From positions 806,001 to 870,000 of the forward strand of contig JAOWBW010000076.1 of NCBI GenBank assembly GCA_026119855.1: 64,000 bases of DNA, written 5' to 3'. Shown piece after piece: positions 53,899-64,000 of this stretch (positions are counted from its first letter, which is position 1; each line of letters starts with the position of its first letter). The notes under the pieces were generated by a model that was not told where the DNA came from, made no database searches, and saw only the letters and a program-made list of their open reading frames with translations. The translations under genes were made by a program, and so were the position numbers. Source of the DNA: Campanula takesimana. Its lineage: Eukaryota > Streptophyta > Magnoliopsida > Asterales > Campanulaceae.

Positions 53899-54700
53899 AA
53901 CCCCGGGAGTTTCCCCAAACACTTCAGTGGATCGATCTTGGCCGAGAATTAATCCCTTGCAGCAATTTATAATGTTCTTTGTTTCGTTGCATTTAGTCAG
54001 TGGAAAGATCTCGATAACGGCTTTAACATTAAAATCTTATGAAAAAATTAATGAATCTAGCCTGGATTGTAGGCTATATAAATAGTTAAGAATATTATCA
54101 AGTTGGTTGGCCACCTACAAATCTTGCTTTCCTTTGTTCATGTTCAGATATTCCTGTTAGATCCTGGCTTGCTTGATAATGAATCTGCAATTTTTTTTTT
54201 TTTTTTTTCCACATATCCGGTCCAACGAGAACATGAAAAGAACATCTTTTATTCTTGTATGCATAATTATATTTTTGTCGGTTAACTCTAACCTAGCTGG
54301 GATATTGGCTAGATTCAACTAGTTCCACTTCTGTAAATCAGAAAGGTTTCAAATATGTGAAGATAAAAAGTTGAAATTCAGAGATGGAGGGATCAGATTC
54401 TGTATTTTACAAATTTAGACAAGAGCATATATATATATATATTCTCACTTTCTATTTTGGCCATTTTTCTGACCAGGTTCAAGCTTCATTTGGCAATGTT
54501 CACCTACTATAACAAGTTTCTTCTTTCCTTATAAATTGAAGTACTTGCTGCGATTAAGCATATCAAGCAACTCAAGCGATGGAAATTAAAGGAAGAGTCT
54601 AGTGTCCCCTAGAGTTCCCTAAGAACACTTCATTGTGTTGCAGTGAACCCCATTCGGGGTACCCAAGCTCACTGAAGTGTTTGGGGGAACTCCGGGTGAT
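53899..54700. mobile_element. Unclassified ~0.8 kb TIR element
   Basis: Left ACCCCGGGAGTTTCCCCAAA then CACTTCAGTG; the right end read in reverse is ACCCGGAGTTCCCCCAAA then CACTTCAGTG. The inverted match is about 28 bp with two or three differences. A third related block is near 54609-54660. No coding sequence. TSD is not clear, so the superfamily is open. Confidence 0.6.
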
Positions 54701-54749
54701 GCTTGACAACGGTTCGTGCTTATCCAATTTCTTTTTCTTTCAATTTTTT

Positions 54750-54838
54750 TTGGATGATGTCCTAGACAGAGGCAAGGAATCGAACCTAGACCTCACAAAT
54801 TATGAGATTTGATTTTTACCACTGAGCCACTGCTGTGA
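54750..54838 (-). mobile_element. tRNA-derived SINE remnant
   Basis: Read on the minus strand: GTGGCTCAGTGGTAAAAATC (A box) and, about 35 bp on, AGGTCTAGGTTCGATTCCTT (B box). Confidence 0.6.
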
Positions 54839-55514
54839 AGACTTCATTTTCTTTAAAATATGATGCAGGGTAATTTGGGCAAAAAAAATTCATGATCTCC
54901 ATATGTTTTCGAACGACTGTTGCTATACGTCGTCGTCATAATACGAAAACTATGCTTTGTGGCGGTATTCCGATTTTTAGCATCCCGAAGTCGTTTGAGG
55001 GGAACTGTCTGATATATCTTTATTTATCGATATTTTATTGTCTTATTTCCCTTCATTTAAATTATATAATGTATCTATTTAACCCATTTTCGTTATCTTT
55101 TGGATGTAGGGACATAAGTGATAGATTGGAGTAAATAGAGGGCTTAAAGTGGAGTTTTTGAGCATAAAGTGTGCAATTTTATTTGGGCTAAGAAAGGGGT
55201 CAATAAAGATGGAAAATAGAAGGCCAAAGACTACAAAAAAAAGATAAAGCTAACAATTTATTTCTTTTCTTCAATGAAATGGAGGTTAGGAAAGCAAAAA
55301 GGCTTGTTCATCCATTCTCTATTCCAAGCCAACAAAATGGAAGTTTGCACAAGAGCTAGCACGTATTCTTCACCTAAAAAAAATTCACCAGCTTCTTTTC
55401 TTCTCCTCTTCTCCTCCAATTCTCTATTTTTGTAACTTTTGTTTTAATTATTTACAAGAAGGATTTCATGAAGCTTATGGATTCGATCATGATTAGCTAA
55501 GTTTTCTAATTCCA
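54839..55514. other. Intergenic, nothing firm
   Basis: No supported gene. 55380-55519 resembles the 3' part of a gypsy LTR (CT-rich, then TTTTGTAACTTTTGTTTTAA and GGATTCGATCATGATTAGC), and the sequence after 59087 may be its continuation, but I cannot define its ends. Confidence 0.4.
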
Positions 55515-55519
55515 ATTCA

Positions 55520-56073
55520 TGTTGTGGAAAAAGCCCTTCCCAACTCAACACCCAAGCAAATCGCAAGAAAACCCGGCACCACAAACAAGCACAAGAAATA
55601 AGAAACCCAAAGCAAAAGACAAAACGAACACAAGAAATTATTTACCCAGTTCGTCAATATGTTTGACTACGTCTGGGGGCACTACCAAGCCAGGATCTTG
55701 CACTATAATATGTAAATATGGAGTTACAATGAGTATGGGGGCGGAACCCTGTTTAAAACCTAGAATGAGACCAAACCCTAGTCTAATTAGAATTCCCGAA
55801 ATTCATCATATTCCCGTCCAGCAGCGGATCGGCTGCTCTCTTTTGCACGCTCGCACGAGCAGCTCGGCCGAGTCCTTTAATCTTCTCGGCCGAGCACCTT
55901 TGATCAGAAGGTGCCTTTTTTACCTGGTTAGTGCACGGCCGCTCCATTCCCTTGACTCGCCCGAGTCGCTCGACCGAGTCCTTCACCTTGCTCGGCCGAG
56001 CATCACCTGCTCTGCGACTCTGCTGATTTCTTCTACTTAGATCGCTAGTTCCCGGTTTATCTCTATTCCAACA
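55520..56073 (-). repeat. 3' LTR of copia G (554 bp)
   Basis: Contains CTCGGCCGAG palindromes at 55863-55872, 55885-55894 and 55991-56000 plus variants CTCGCCCGAG and CTCGACCGAG. Lacks about 6 bp (TATATA) found in the other LTR. The ORF at 55519-56040 has no known domain. Confidence 0.92.
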
Positions 56074-56178
56074 ATCTCCCACCTAGAGATCAACCTGTAT
56101 ACAAACCCCGTATCCGTCTTCAACTCATCCTTAGTGCTATAGTGCTCACCTCGATCATGGTAGTACCATCCTCCTCCC

Positions 56179-57871
56179 CTATTCTCCAAGCCCCGTTGAA
56201 GCTATACCCAGCTTCAAATTCACCTTGCTTGAGAAACCTGGAGCCTTTGCATCCGATCTACACTCACTGTTAGATCTGCGCAGCAGAATATCCGGTCCTG
56301 GAGTATTTGGTTCATCTTCAGTGACCCCTTGTCCTTGGTCATCATGAACCGTTCCGCTCCCACCCGAGTCTGGAATATCCATGTGAATCTCTCTCACATC
56401 ACAATATCCCTTAAACTCCCTGAGCTCATACTCCCCACCATTGACAGACCTCAAGTATTTATCCTTGAGTCCAATCCGATTCTCCACCAAGGCCTTCCAC
56501 TTCTTAAATATCCTGAAAGCTTCATCTTTCCCATTTAAGAAGTAATCCCGGACCTTCCTTGTCGAATCATCAATGAAGGTCATGTAATATGACACACCAC
56601 CCCGAGAAGTTACCGGGGATACCCCCTTCTCACCCATGTGACCCAATCGACAGTGCCACAAATCCGTATCACCCTTGGCTGACGCCACCGCGATACTATC
56701 CTTGGTGTTTGTCAAATACAATCTTCCTTCCCTATTACCCCGAGCGATCTGACAATCCTCCTTGGTAATAACCCAGTTCCTGCAGCTAAAAGTTACCGTG
56801 TAACCTTCTTCACCCAGCTGCCCAACTGAAATCAGGTTCTTTTTCAAACCCGGAATGTGTCTGACCCCGTGTAGATGTAAGACCTTCCCATCCGATGCTC
56901 CTATTCTGACATCCCCCTTCCCCTTGATTTCCAAAGGCTCGCCATCCGCCAGATAGACCTTACCGAAATCACCGGAAGTGTAATTTTCCATCGCCCCTGC
57001 ATGCGCGCATGAGTGGAATGATTCCCCCGAATCCATCACCTATGATTCTAGCGCACTACTAACACTTAGAATCAGTACATCGTCGCCTTCGATTATCACA
57101 TTCGCCGATTTATCCCCTCGCATGGGACAATCCCTCTTGTAGTGTCCTAACTCCTTACAATGATAGCACTCTACCGATCCTCTTGCAACCCTTGGTCTTT
57201 TTTTTGTTCTCTACAGACTGATCCCCACCCCTGATTACACTTTCCCTTGACCCTGTTCTCCCTTTATTGCTAGAACCCGGCCTTCCCCTACTAGTTGTAG
57301 CCAAGACCGATTCCGAAGTAGACGGTGTCCCCAACTTCTTCATGCGATTTTCCTTGCCCAAGAGGAAGTCCTTAACATCATCATACTTCAATTTGTTCTT
57401 ACCCACTGAAGCATTCAATGCTGTCACCGTTCCGCTCCAACTTCCTGCATGAACCTCATCACCGAAAGTAATTTCCAACGCAGCCAATGAGTCTATAACA
57501 TCCATAAACTCATCGATGTGTTTAGCTATGGATCCCCCCTCTTGCATCTTGAGACTACCCATCTTGCGTATCAATTCAACCTTATTTGCAGCAGATGGAG
57601 TTTCAAATCTCTCAGTAAGATAATCCAATAGCTCCTTGATGGTTTTCTCCTTCTTAGTAGTCTTCGCGATCCACTTTGACAAAGTAGATCGAGCCACCCC
57701 TAAGGCTTTCCGATCCATGAGATCACAGTCTTCCTGTTTTTCGCTTTCCGGCTTGACTCCTTTTAGAGGCATATAGAGATCCTTATTATACAAGAGATCC
57801 TCTATTTGCATCCTCCAAAACCCATAGTCAGACCCATCGAATTTCTCCGCCGCTTGTTTATCCTTGCCCAT
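56179..57871 (-). pseudogene. Copia G gag-protease-partial integrase
   Basis: gag starts at the ATG at 57871 (MGKDKQAAEKFDG) and runs 238 codons to a frame change near 57180. The zinc knuckle CYHCKELGHYKRDC lies just past it (57165-57124) with all four ligands. A second frame (57039-56179) holds the protease remnant MDSGESFHS, where canonical DSGA has become DSGE, then GAG-pre-integrase LWHCRLGHMGEKG and integrase pieces (FIDDSTRKV, LRSVNGGEY in which the catalytic Asp is Val). After integrase the frame runs into unrelated downstream residues because RT and RNase H are deleted. Host expression of the 286-codon fusion is conceivable but unsupported. Confidence 0.88.
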
Positions 57872-57910
57872 TCTTGATTGCTTGATAGACCCCTTTGATC
57901 ATCCAACCAA

Positions 57911-57924
57911 AGCTCTTGATACCA
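57911..57924 (-). other. PBS of copia G
   Basis: The reverse complement is TGGTATCAAGAGCT, a one-base variant of the tRNA-iMet PBS, two bases from the LTR. Confidence 0.85.
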
Positions 57925-57926
57925 GT

Positions 57927-58486
57927 TGTTGTGGAAAAAGCCCTTCCCAACCCAACACCCAAGCAAATCACAAGAAAACCCGACACCACAAATAAGCACA
58001 AGAAATAAGAAACCCAAAGCAAAAGACAAAACGAACACAAGAAATTGTTTACCCAGTTCGTCAATATGTTTGACTACGTCTAGGGGCACTACCAAGCCAT
58101 GATCTTGCACTATAATATGTAAATATGGAGTTACAATGAGTATGGGGGCGGAACCCTGTTTATATACAAAACCTAGAATGAGACCAAACCCTAGTCTAAT
58201 TAGAATTCCTGAAATTCAGCATATTCCTGTCCAGCAGCGGATCGGCCGCTCTCTTTTGCACGCTCGCCTGAGCAGCTAGGCCGAGTCCTTTAATCTGCTC
58301 GGCCGAGCACCTTTGATCAGAAGGTGCCTTTTTTGCCTGGTTAGTGCACGGCCGCTCCATTCTCTTGACTCGCCCGAGTCGCTCGGCCGAGTCCTTTACC
58401 TTGCTCGGCCGAGCATCACCTGCTCTGCGACTTTGCTGATTTCTTCTACTTAGATCGCTAGTTCCCGGTTTATCTCTATTCCAACA
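57927..58486 (-). repeat. 5' LTR of copia G (560 bp)
   Basis: TGTTGTGG...CCAACA. Has the same CTCGGCCGAG palindrome cluster (about 58235-58410) as the 3' LTR. Confidence 0.92.
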
Positions 58487-58490
58487 ATAT

Positions 58491-59086
58491 TGTAGGGACC
58501 GCGACCAGCACCACCACTTTCCCACATTAGTTTGATATTGTCCGCTTTAGGCCTAGCCCGCACGGATTTGTTTTTGGGAACTTCCCAAAAGGCCTCATAC
58601 TAATGAAGTGGGTGAGTGCTCTTATATACCTTGCAATTGTTTCCTCAATTGCCGATGTGGGACTTTGGGTTGCCACCCAACAATCCTCCCCTCAAACCAA
58701 GGACCACACCGCTATGGCCCGCAGTGTTTCCTCTGGCCCATATCGGCGAAAGCTTGTACCAACTGCCCACGAAACACCATCGCCCTCGATTGCAAGACTC
58801 GATTCGCTATGTCGCACAAGGGGAACCCCACCATATAAAGCACACACACGGTCCACCCGGTCGGGCCCATCCGAACCATGGCTCTGATACCACTTGTAGG
58901 GACCGCGACCACCACCACAACTTTCCCACATTAGTATGATATTGTCCGCTTTGGGCCTAGCACGCACGGATTTGTTTTTGGGAACTTCCCAAAAGGCCTC
59001 ATACTAATGAAGTGGGTGAGTGCTCTTATATACCTTGCAATTGTTTCCTCAATTGCCGATGTGGGACTTTGGGTTGCCACCCAATA
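58491..59086 (-). mobile_element. TRIM element (miniature LTR retrotransposon, ~596 bp)
   Basis: Two 192-bp terminal repeats (58491-58682 and 58895-59086) start TGTAGGGACCGCGACCA and end GGGTTGCCACCCAA(C/T)A. On the minus strand the right repeat is the 5' LTR and is followed by a PBS TGGTATCAGAGC (58892-58881). A PPT (TTTGAGGGGAGGATT) precedes the left repeat. The 212-bp inside does not code for protein. Size and layout match TRIMs. Confidence 0.9.
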
Positions 59087-59340
59087 ATTCAAGGGTTTAT
59101 TTTGATTATGTTATTGTGAGGCTATATTTTTAATTTATTCTTGTTCAAGTAATTCATAAGTTCATCGTTTTATTCATATGGAACTTACTAACTAGTGGAA
59201 TTGACAACTCATTCTAGTTAATATTTTCCTACCGCTCACGAATTCATCCGGGGAGGCTTGAATGAGTGAAATTGAGAGCAATAGGCTTACATTTGTTGGG
59301 GAAATAAGGTTGGCCTAGCTTGAATTTGTTGTGGAAACAA
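59087..59340. other. Flank between TRIM and SIRE-like LTR
   Basis: The base pairs 59087-59091 are ATTCA, matching 55515-55519 left of copia G. No gene seen. Confidence 0.5.
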
Positions 59341-59349
59341 GTTTTGCAA

Positions 59350-60530
59350 TATGAACTTATGATACTGAAAGACCCTGTTTAACTAAATGAACAGATGAAT
59401 TAAAACTTGGACAGCTAACTATTTGAGGTTAGCTGTTGAGAAATAATAAATGAAGAAATGTGCAGCGGAATATAGATAAATAAAGAAATGAAAGGACAGA
59501 GTATAGTGTGTGTGTAAGTGTATGGACAAGAGTGTACACAATATTTTTAAAGTGGTTCAGAGGCAAAACCCTTCTCTTACATCCACCCCCACTATTGGAA
59601 CAGTGAGATCAATTCACTATAATATTCTCTACTTTTAGAGTTACAAGAATTGATAAGAAAAGTTCCTTTGAACCCCCTCTACTTAATTGACACTTCAATT
59701 AAGGTTGCTTCTTTCAAAGCTGAAAAGAAAAGAAAAATAAATCACAAGTATGTTTACAGAGAGAAATAGCTTGGCTGTTAGCTGGCTGGATTGAGTTGTA
59801 ACTGGGTACAAGATGGCACAATATTTGGAGGGGATTTATGCAAATATTCAAGACTGCAGAAGGGTTGAAAAATAGTGTGAAGGTTGTAAGGTTTTTGTGA
59901 ATAGGGTTAACTTGACAACATTCCAGTATGATCCTTTATATATGGGTGCCGTTGGGGGACAAGGGTACAAGAGTAGCCGTTTGGGGAACAAAGGTACAGA
60001 GGAGTTAATGATTTGTCTTTGACTTTGGTGAAGACATGTTTGTTACTCCTTCCTTATGTAAGTTGTCAAGAGAGGACTGTGCAGTCTTGGTCAAGCTTCA
60101 ATGTGGATTTATTCCAATGATTGGAGTTATTGGAATAAACATTCTTCAAGGATCTGGCAAGGTGGGGTCAGCTGTTCATCAAGAGCAGTCTTAGCTGTTG
60201 AAGCAGGGGTCTTAGCTGTTGGGCCTTTAGAGCTTTGGCTGTTGAAGCTTGTTTGTAATTAGCATCTTGATAATACATTGAATGTAATGGAGTCTGTAAT
60301 AGGTGGTTCTTCAGTTTGTTTGATGTATAGATGATAGGTAGATCATGTAATATTGACTGTTGAGTTATGTAGATGCAGGACAGTCTTAGCTGTTGGGGAT
60401 TGTCTTGGGTTGCCTGTGCTTAGGTCTTTGTATACATCATATAATCATCTGGGCTTGATTATTTATTTATCAAAACATATTTACTATGATTAATTTGTGA
60501 TTAAACATAGTGAGGTACTAACAATTTCCC
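59350..60530 (-). repeat. 3' LTR of a SIRE/Maximus-like copia element (minus strand), left limit approximate
   Basis: On the minus strand GCAAAAAGGGGGAAAT is followed by TGTTAGTACC, the PPT-LTR junction typical of SIRE/Maximus elements. The LTR therefore starts (minus) near 60530. The other end is not sharp; I place it near 59350. It has four copies of TTAGCTGTTG in 60180-60400 and related AGCTGTTG near 59435. Confidence 0.65.
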
Positions 60531-60764
60531 CCTTTTTGCTAAATAAATAATGTTTTTGATTATGTACATGCAAATTTTTTTTTCTCTAAAGGATAGAAAT
60601 ACCAATGAAGAGAAATTCTTCTTGATCAAATCACTTGGCATACAAAACAGATTAATACAAATTAAAATGTACTGAAGGAAATAATTGAAAAGGAAAGAGT
60701 TGTTCTGAACAGCTATTCAAAACACAGAAAACAAACAAATTATTTAATCCTAGCTTAGGCATTC
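60531..60764 (-). mobile_element. Internal stub of the SIRE-like element
   Basis: PPT plus about 230 bp of the internal region, cut by the Ogre/Tat-like LTR at 60765. No protein domain seen. Confidence 0.6.
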
Positions 60765-63435
60765 TGTAGACACCCCGATCTCGCACCCCTAAAACCAACC
60801 CTTAATTCGGTCTAAACGCGATAATTGACCTAAAACCCCAGATTTGGCCGTTCGGGATTACCGACCGCCTTATCGGTGCATCGGATGAAGAAACCGAGTC
60901 CGAGGTTGTGACCAGGACTCAAAACCGAGCAAATAGGCGTATTTTCCGAAAATCGAGCGTCGGGACCCTAAGGCGGGCCCCGCACCCCTAAAAAGCCTTT
61001 TACCGGAAATCTTATGCATTTAAAATTTTATTATGATATTCCTTGCTTATTAACAAATTTTAGATATACCGGTGTAAACAGAAAAATATTCCGAGCAACT
61101 TTCGTATTGAACGCACAGACGAACGGGACACCGTTACATGCACACCGGAGCAGTTCGGGACATCACGGAACAAGAAAGCGGAGCCGAAAATGATGAATTG
61201 CATGAACACAAAACGTGGCCATTTGCTGGGCATTCCATGGGATGACTCACATGGCCTTGATCAATCAAGCTTGACCTCCAATAATTCAACAAACACAATC
61301 ATTTTGTTGGAGATTTTTTTTTCCAGGACCCCTTGCAAGAAAACTGGGTATCCCAGGGTACCTCACCCCCTACCTTCCTTAAGGGGCATTTCGGTCCAAA
61401 GAAACAAGTTTCTACCTCCTTCCATATACCCCCCTAGTTGGTGATCAAAAAGGGGGGATAAGAAGCATTTTTGCATATTACTCTCCCTACCCGATCCTCT
61501 CCAAGTTTCTCTCAAACTAAACTCAGCCACAACTCCACCAACACTCCACCACCACTCCTCCACCACTACCCCACCACAAAAACACCACAAAAACAACCTT
61601 CAAACACCTACTCAAACTCAAATCTCAACAACAACTACAACAAACTCTCAATCAACTCAAACAACTCAAATCAACAACAAAAAAAAGTCTTCCCTTGGGT
61701 AGACAAAGGAAGCACAACCCCATATCACAAGCTAGGTAAAATCTCTAGGTAAGCTTTGAATCTTTAGCTATGTAGGTGGTTATGTAACTAGTTTGGGACC
61801 TAGTCAACTAATGACTAGGTCTCCTTCATTCTTCATGTTTTTCTCCATGTAAAACTTGTAATGTGTACATGTAAATGGTGAATCTTTGTTGTTAATATTC
61901 AGGTCATCAAGTTTGCTTGCTTTCATGAGAGTCAATATGGTCATTTCTTTGAGTTATCCATGCAAGTTCTCATCTTTTCTCTAAAATCCCAGAATCTGCC
62001 CTCTCTTTTCATTTCCATGTACATTCATGCAAAACTTGGTTTTTAATGCAAAGTGACTCTTGGATAATGTTCTAAACATGTCAAATAATAAGTTCGATGA
62101 GTTTCATAACTTGGTTTTGAGTTTTGGTCTTGTTTTGAAACCCATTTTCATGGCTTAAACTTCCAGTTTTTCCATACTCTGCTCAGACCAACGTTTTTCA
62201 TGCTTTTAAAACTCCATCTTAAAGTGGTTTCTGGGTCTGAGTCAAAACATAAAAGTTTTTCATCACGTGTTGAAGTTCATTCTCGTCAAGTTTCATGATC
62301 AGATTCCATGTTTAGGTCGAATTTTCATGCATAGATCTGAGTTACAGACATGCTGTCCTGTTTGTTTTCCTGTGTGCCATGCTCTGTTCTTGTGCTTAAA
62401 ACTCAATGAAAACGTGGTTTTTTGACAAAGGTCAAAACATTAACTTTATTCTCCACATTCTCAGGAACTTTAAAATATTTTTGAAACATTTTTTGGACGA
62501 ATGGAAGTGCTCTTTTCACTCACTTGTTTCAGCCTTCAGACTTCAGTTTCTGCACTTCCAGTCTCTGACATCGAAATGTCAGAGACCTTTTGAACAACTT
62601 AAACTCATCTTATGAACTCAAAATTTTGGAATCTTCACGTTTTCAATCTTTCCTTAAACTTTCATTCTTGGTATTTTGTCATATTCATGAGCTAAGATGG
62701 TTAAAATTGGTGGTCAATGTGCTATGTTTGTTGAGTAATTTTTTCTGGGCAGATTTTGTGAAAAGCTTTCTTGTCAACATTTGGAGTCCAAATTTAATCT
62801 AAAAATCCATAAAAACTTCACAATGATCTCTAACATTCTGGGAGTAATCCCCAATTTTTTAGTTTTGGATTTGGATCATTTTAGGACAGGTACGATGGCT
62901 CGGGGAAGGAGAATGACGCCAAAATCGACAAAAGCTCCGTCACGAGGACATTTATTTTATTTATGGGATTTGTCTCCCATTTTTGCATATATGTATATCC
63001 CAGACTGTACATAATCCCCCTCCCGTGGATGTTTTCTTTCTTGACATGATCAAACCATTTTCGAAAACCAATCGGGGAATCCACCCAAACCGATTTCCCG
63101 GTTGCGAATTAAAATGAATGTGCCTAGACTAGAAGACTCCCCTGTACATAAACATACACACTTTTTCACAAGTTAGGACATAAAACATTTTTTCAAAGGG
63201 CAAATAAAATGAAGCGTAGGCGGAAGCATGCTAGAGACCGAAAGGCCGAGTGAAGTGCTTAACACCTTCTCTTCTCGTAAATTATCCCCCGAACCCACTT
63301 CTTTTTCAAACAAAAGGTTTTATCTCTATTTTCCTTAAAATAAAATGAGGTGGCGACTCTTCTTTTCAAAACTCGAGTAGGGTAACCATTGCGAGGACGC
63401 GAGCGCGGATCACGGTTCGAGCGCGGGCTCTCACA
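60765..63435 (+). repeat. 5' LTR of right Ogre/Tat-like element (2671 bp)
   Basis: Contains CA-rich low complexity at 61520-61690, whose ORF (61471-61752, Asn/Ser/Thr-rich) is spurious. The CGCGAGCGCGG stretch at 63397-63430 forms the GC-rich 3' end. Confidence 0.9.
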
Positions 63436-63456
63436 GTGGCGACTCTGCTGGGGACA
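63436..63456 (+). other. PBS of right Ogre/Tat-like element
   Basis: GTGGCGACTCTGCTGGGGAC directly after the LTR end; same core as at 6361-6380 on the minus strand. Confidence 0.9.
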
Positions 63457-64000
63457 TTTCCAAAAAGTGGGCTAGACTCAAATGTGTGCTTCCGCCATTG
63501 CTTGCTTTTGCCTTGTATATACATGTCCTAACTTTGTTTTGCAGGTTTTTTACCTTCTCATTTGTTTGTGTAAATAAAACGAAAATGAAAACAAAAAATA
63601 TGTGCTTTTCTTTCTTTTTTTCAAAAAATAATTTTTTAAAATTAGAGACCTCACACACGATGCACGTTTTCGAACTTACGACTTAGCAACCGTACAAACC
63701 TTAGGGGGTGTTACCCGGTGAGTGAAGGAGGGTCACCGATCCTCCTATAGGGCTCCCAATTGACATTCCCACCCCAAAGCACGGCTACTAGTCGTCGCTG
63801 CGGGTGTAAGCCACATGCAAGCCAAACCTCCAAAGCCTCGATGTCCGAATTTTCAAAATGACACGTCCTCGACTTTAAGCCGGTTTTTGTCTAATAATTT
63901 CTCTTCAACCCTATGCATTCCTAAAAGGTTATAAACAACCTAAAGTGTGGATATTTTGAAACGATTGGGTTGACCTGAAATTATCAAGACCTTCACATAG

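Larger units (their letters stand above)
55520..58486 (-). mobile_element. Copia element G (minus strand), internally deleted
   Basis: Two LTRs (55520-56073 and 57927-58486) with ends TGTTGTGG...CCAACA. On the minus strand the order is 5' LTR, a PBS TGGTATCAAGAGCT, gag, zinc knuckle, protease, part of integrase, PPT (GGTGGGAGAT) and 3' LTR. RT and RNase H are absent, so it is non-autonomous. LTRs are very similar, so it is fairly young. The flanks ATTCA and ATAT do not match directly; see the TRIM element. Confidence 0.92.
60765..64000 (+). mobile_element. Ogre/Tat-like Ty3/gypsy element (plus strand), 5' LTR and start of leader
   Basis: A 2.67 kb LTR starting TGTAGACACCCCGATCTCGC and ending GGGCTCTCACA, then the PBS TGGCGACTCTGCTGGGG. 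Only 565 bp of leader are in the window. The LTR start TGTAGACACCCC and PBS are typical of this lineage. Opposite orientation to the copy at the left edge and of a different family by LTR sequence. Confidence 0.9.

Noticed and set aside
53404..54838. A-box and B-box blocks considered as tRNA genes
   Set aside because: They do not fold into a cloverleaf with an anticodon loop; better explained as SINE heads.
55519..56040. 173-codon ORF starting at the edge of copia G's LTR
   Set aside because: Lies almost wholly in an LTR, antisense to the element, with a counterpart of different frame in the other LTR; no domain.
58603..58967. Several overlapping ORFs of 68-107 codons in the TRIM
   Set aside because: They span LTR and internal sequence and occur on both strands; TRIMs do not code.
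61471..61752. 93-codon Asn/Thr/Ser-rich ORF
   Set aside because: Low-complexity CA-rich sequence inside the Ogre-like LTR.

Overview
This window is nuclear DNA of a flowering plant, almost certainly a eudicot with a repeat-rich genome. The evidence is a spliced plant-type receptor-like cytoplasmic kinase gene with GT..AG introns, many Ty1/copia and Ogre/Tat-type Ty3/gypsy retrotransposons, hAT and Stowaway-like DNA transposons, tRNA-derived SINE remnants and AT-rich intergenic DNA. I cannot name the species. Only two host genes are supported: the kinase (exons between 40489 and 44207, about 407 aa) and a single-exon gene of unknown function (45521-46051, 176 aa). About 85-90% of the window is mobile-element sequence.

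Left block (1-24537) is a stack of nested retrotransposons. A minus-strand Ogre/Tat-like element (1-8567, running off the left edge) sits in the reverse transcriptase/RNase H region of a badly decayed minus-strand copia element B (8568-14555). B sits in the GAG-pre-integrase region of a plus-strand copia element A (pol at 14556-17275). The 3' LTR of A (17341-17603 plus 24416-24537) is split by a third copia element C (17604-24415). C itself holds a solo LTR (19683-21011) flanked by a perfect GCTGA target duplication.

Middle block (24538-39706) has Stowaway-like MITEs, a hAT-type MITE, a 2.9 kb terminal-inverted-repeat element inserted in a (TA)n tract and carrying a 120-bp tandem array plus GC-rich gene-like sequence, a 917-bp tandem duplication, and a structurally complete copia element F (33150-39701, TSD AGAAC). 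The pol frame of F is broken only by in-frame stops.

Gene island (39707-47050): the kinase gene, with MITEs in two introns (one MITE inside another), then the 176-aa gene and more MITEs.

Right block (47056-64000) starts with a three-level nest: a MITE split by a 1.3 kb solo LTR, which is split by a 4.4 kb hAT element (48390-52774, TSD AGTTTAAT). The hAT element carries a frameshifted transposase and a separate intact 75-aa BED zinc-finger ORF with its own promoter-like region. Next come SINE remnants, MITEs, an internally deleted minus-strand copia element G (55520-58486), a TRIM element (58491-59086), the 3' end of a minus-strand SIRE-like element (LTR ending near 60530), and a plus-strand Ogre/Tat-like LTR and leader (60765-64000) running off the right edge.

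The two observations most worth following are the accessory BED-finger gene inside the hAT element, and short palindromic motifs clustered in the LTRs of several otherwise dissimilar retrotransposons.
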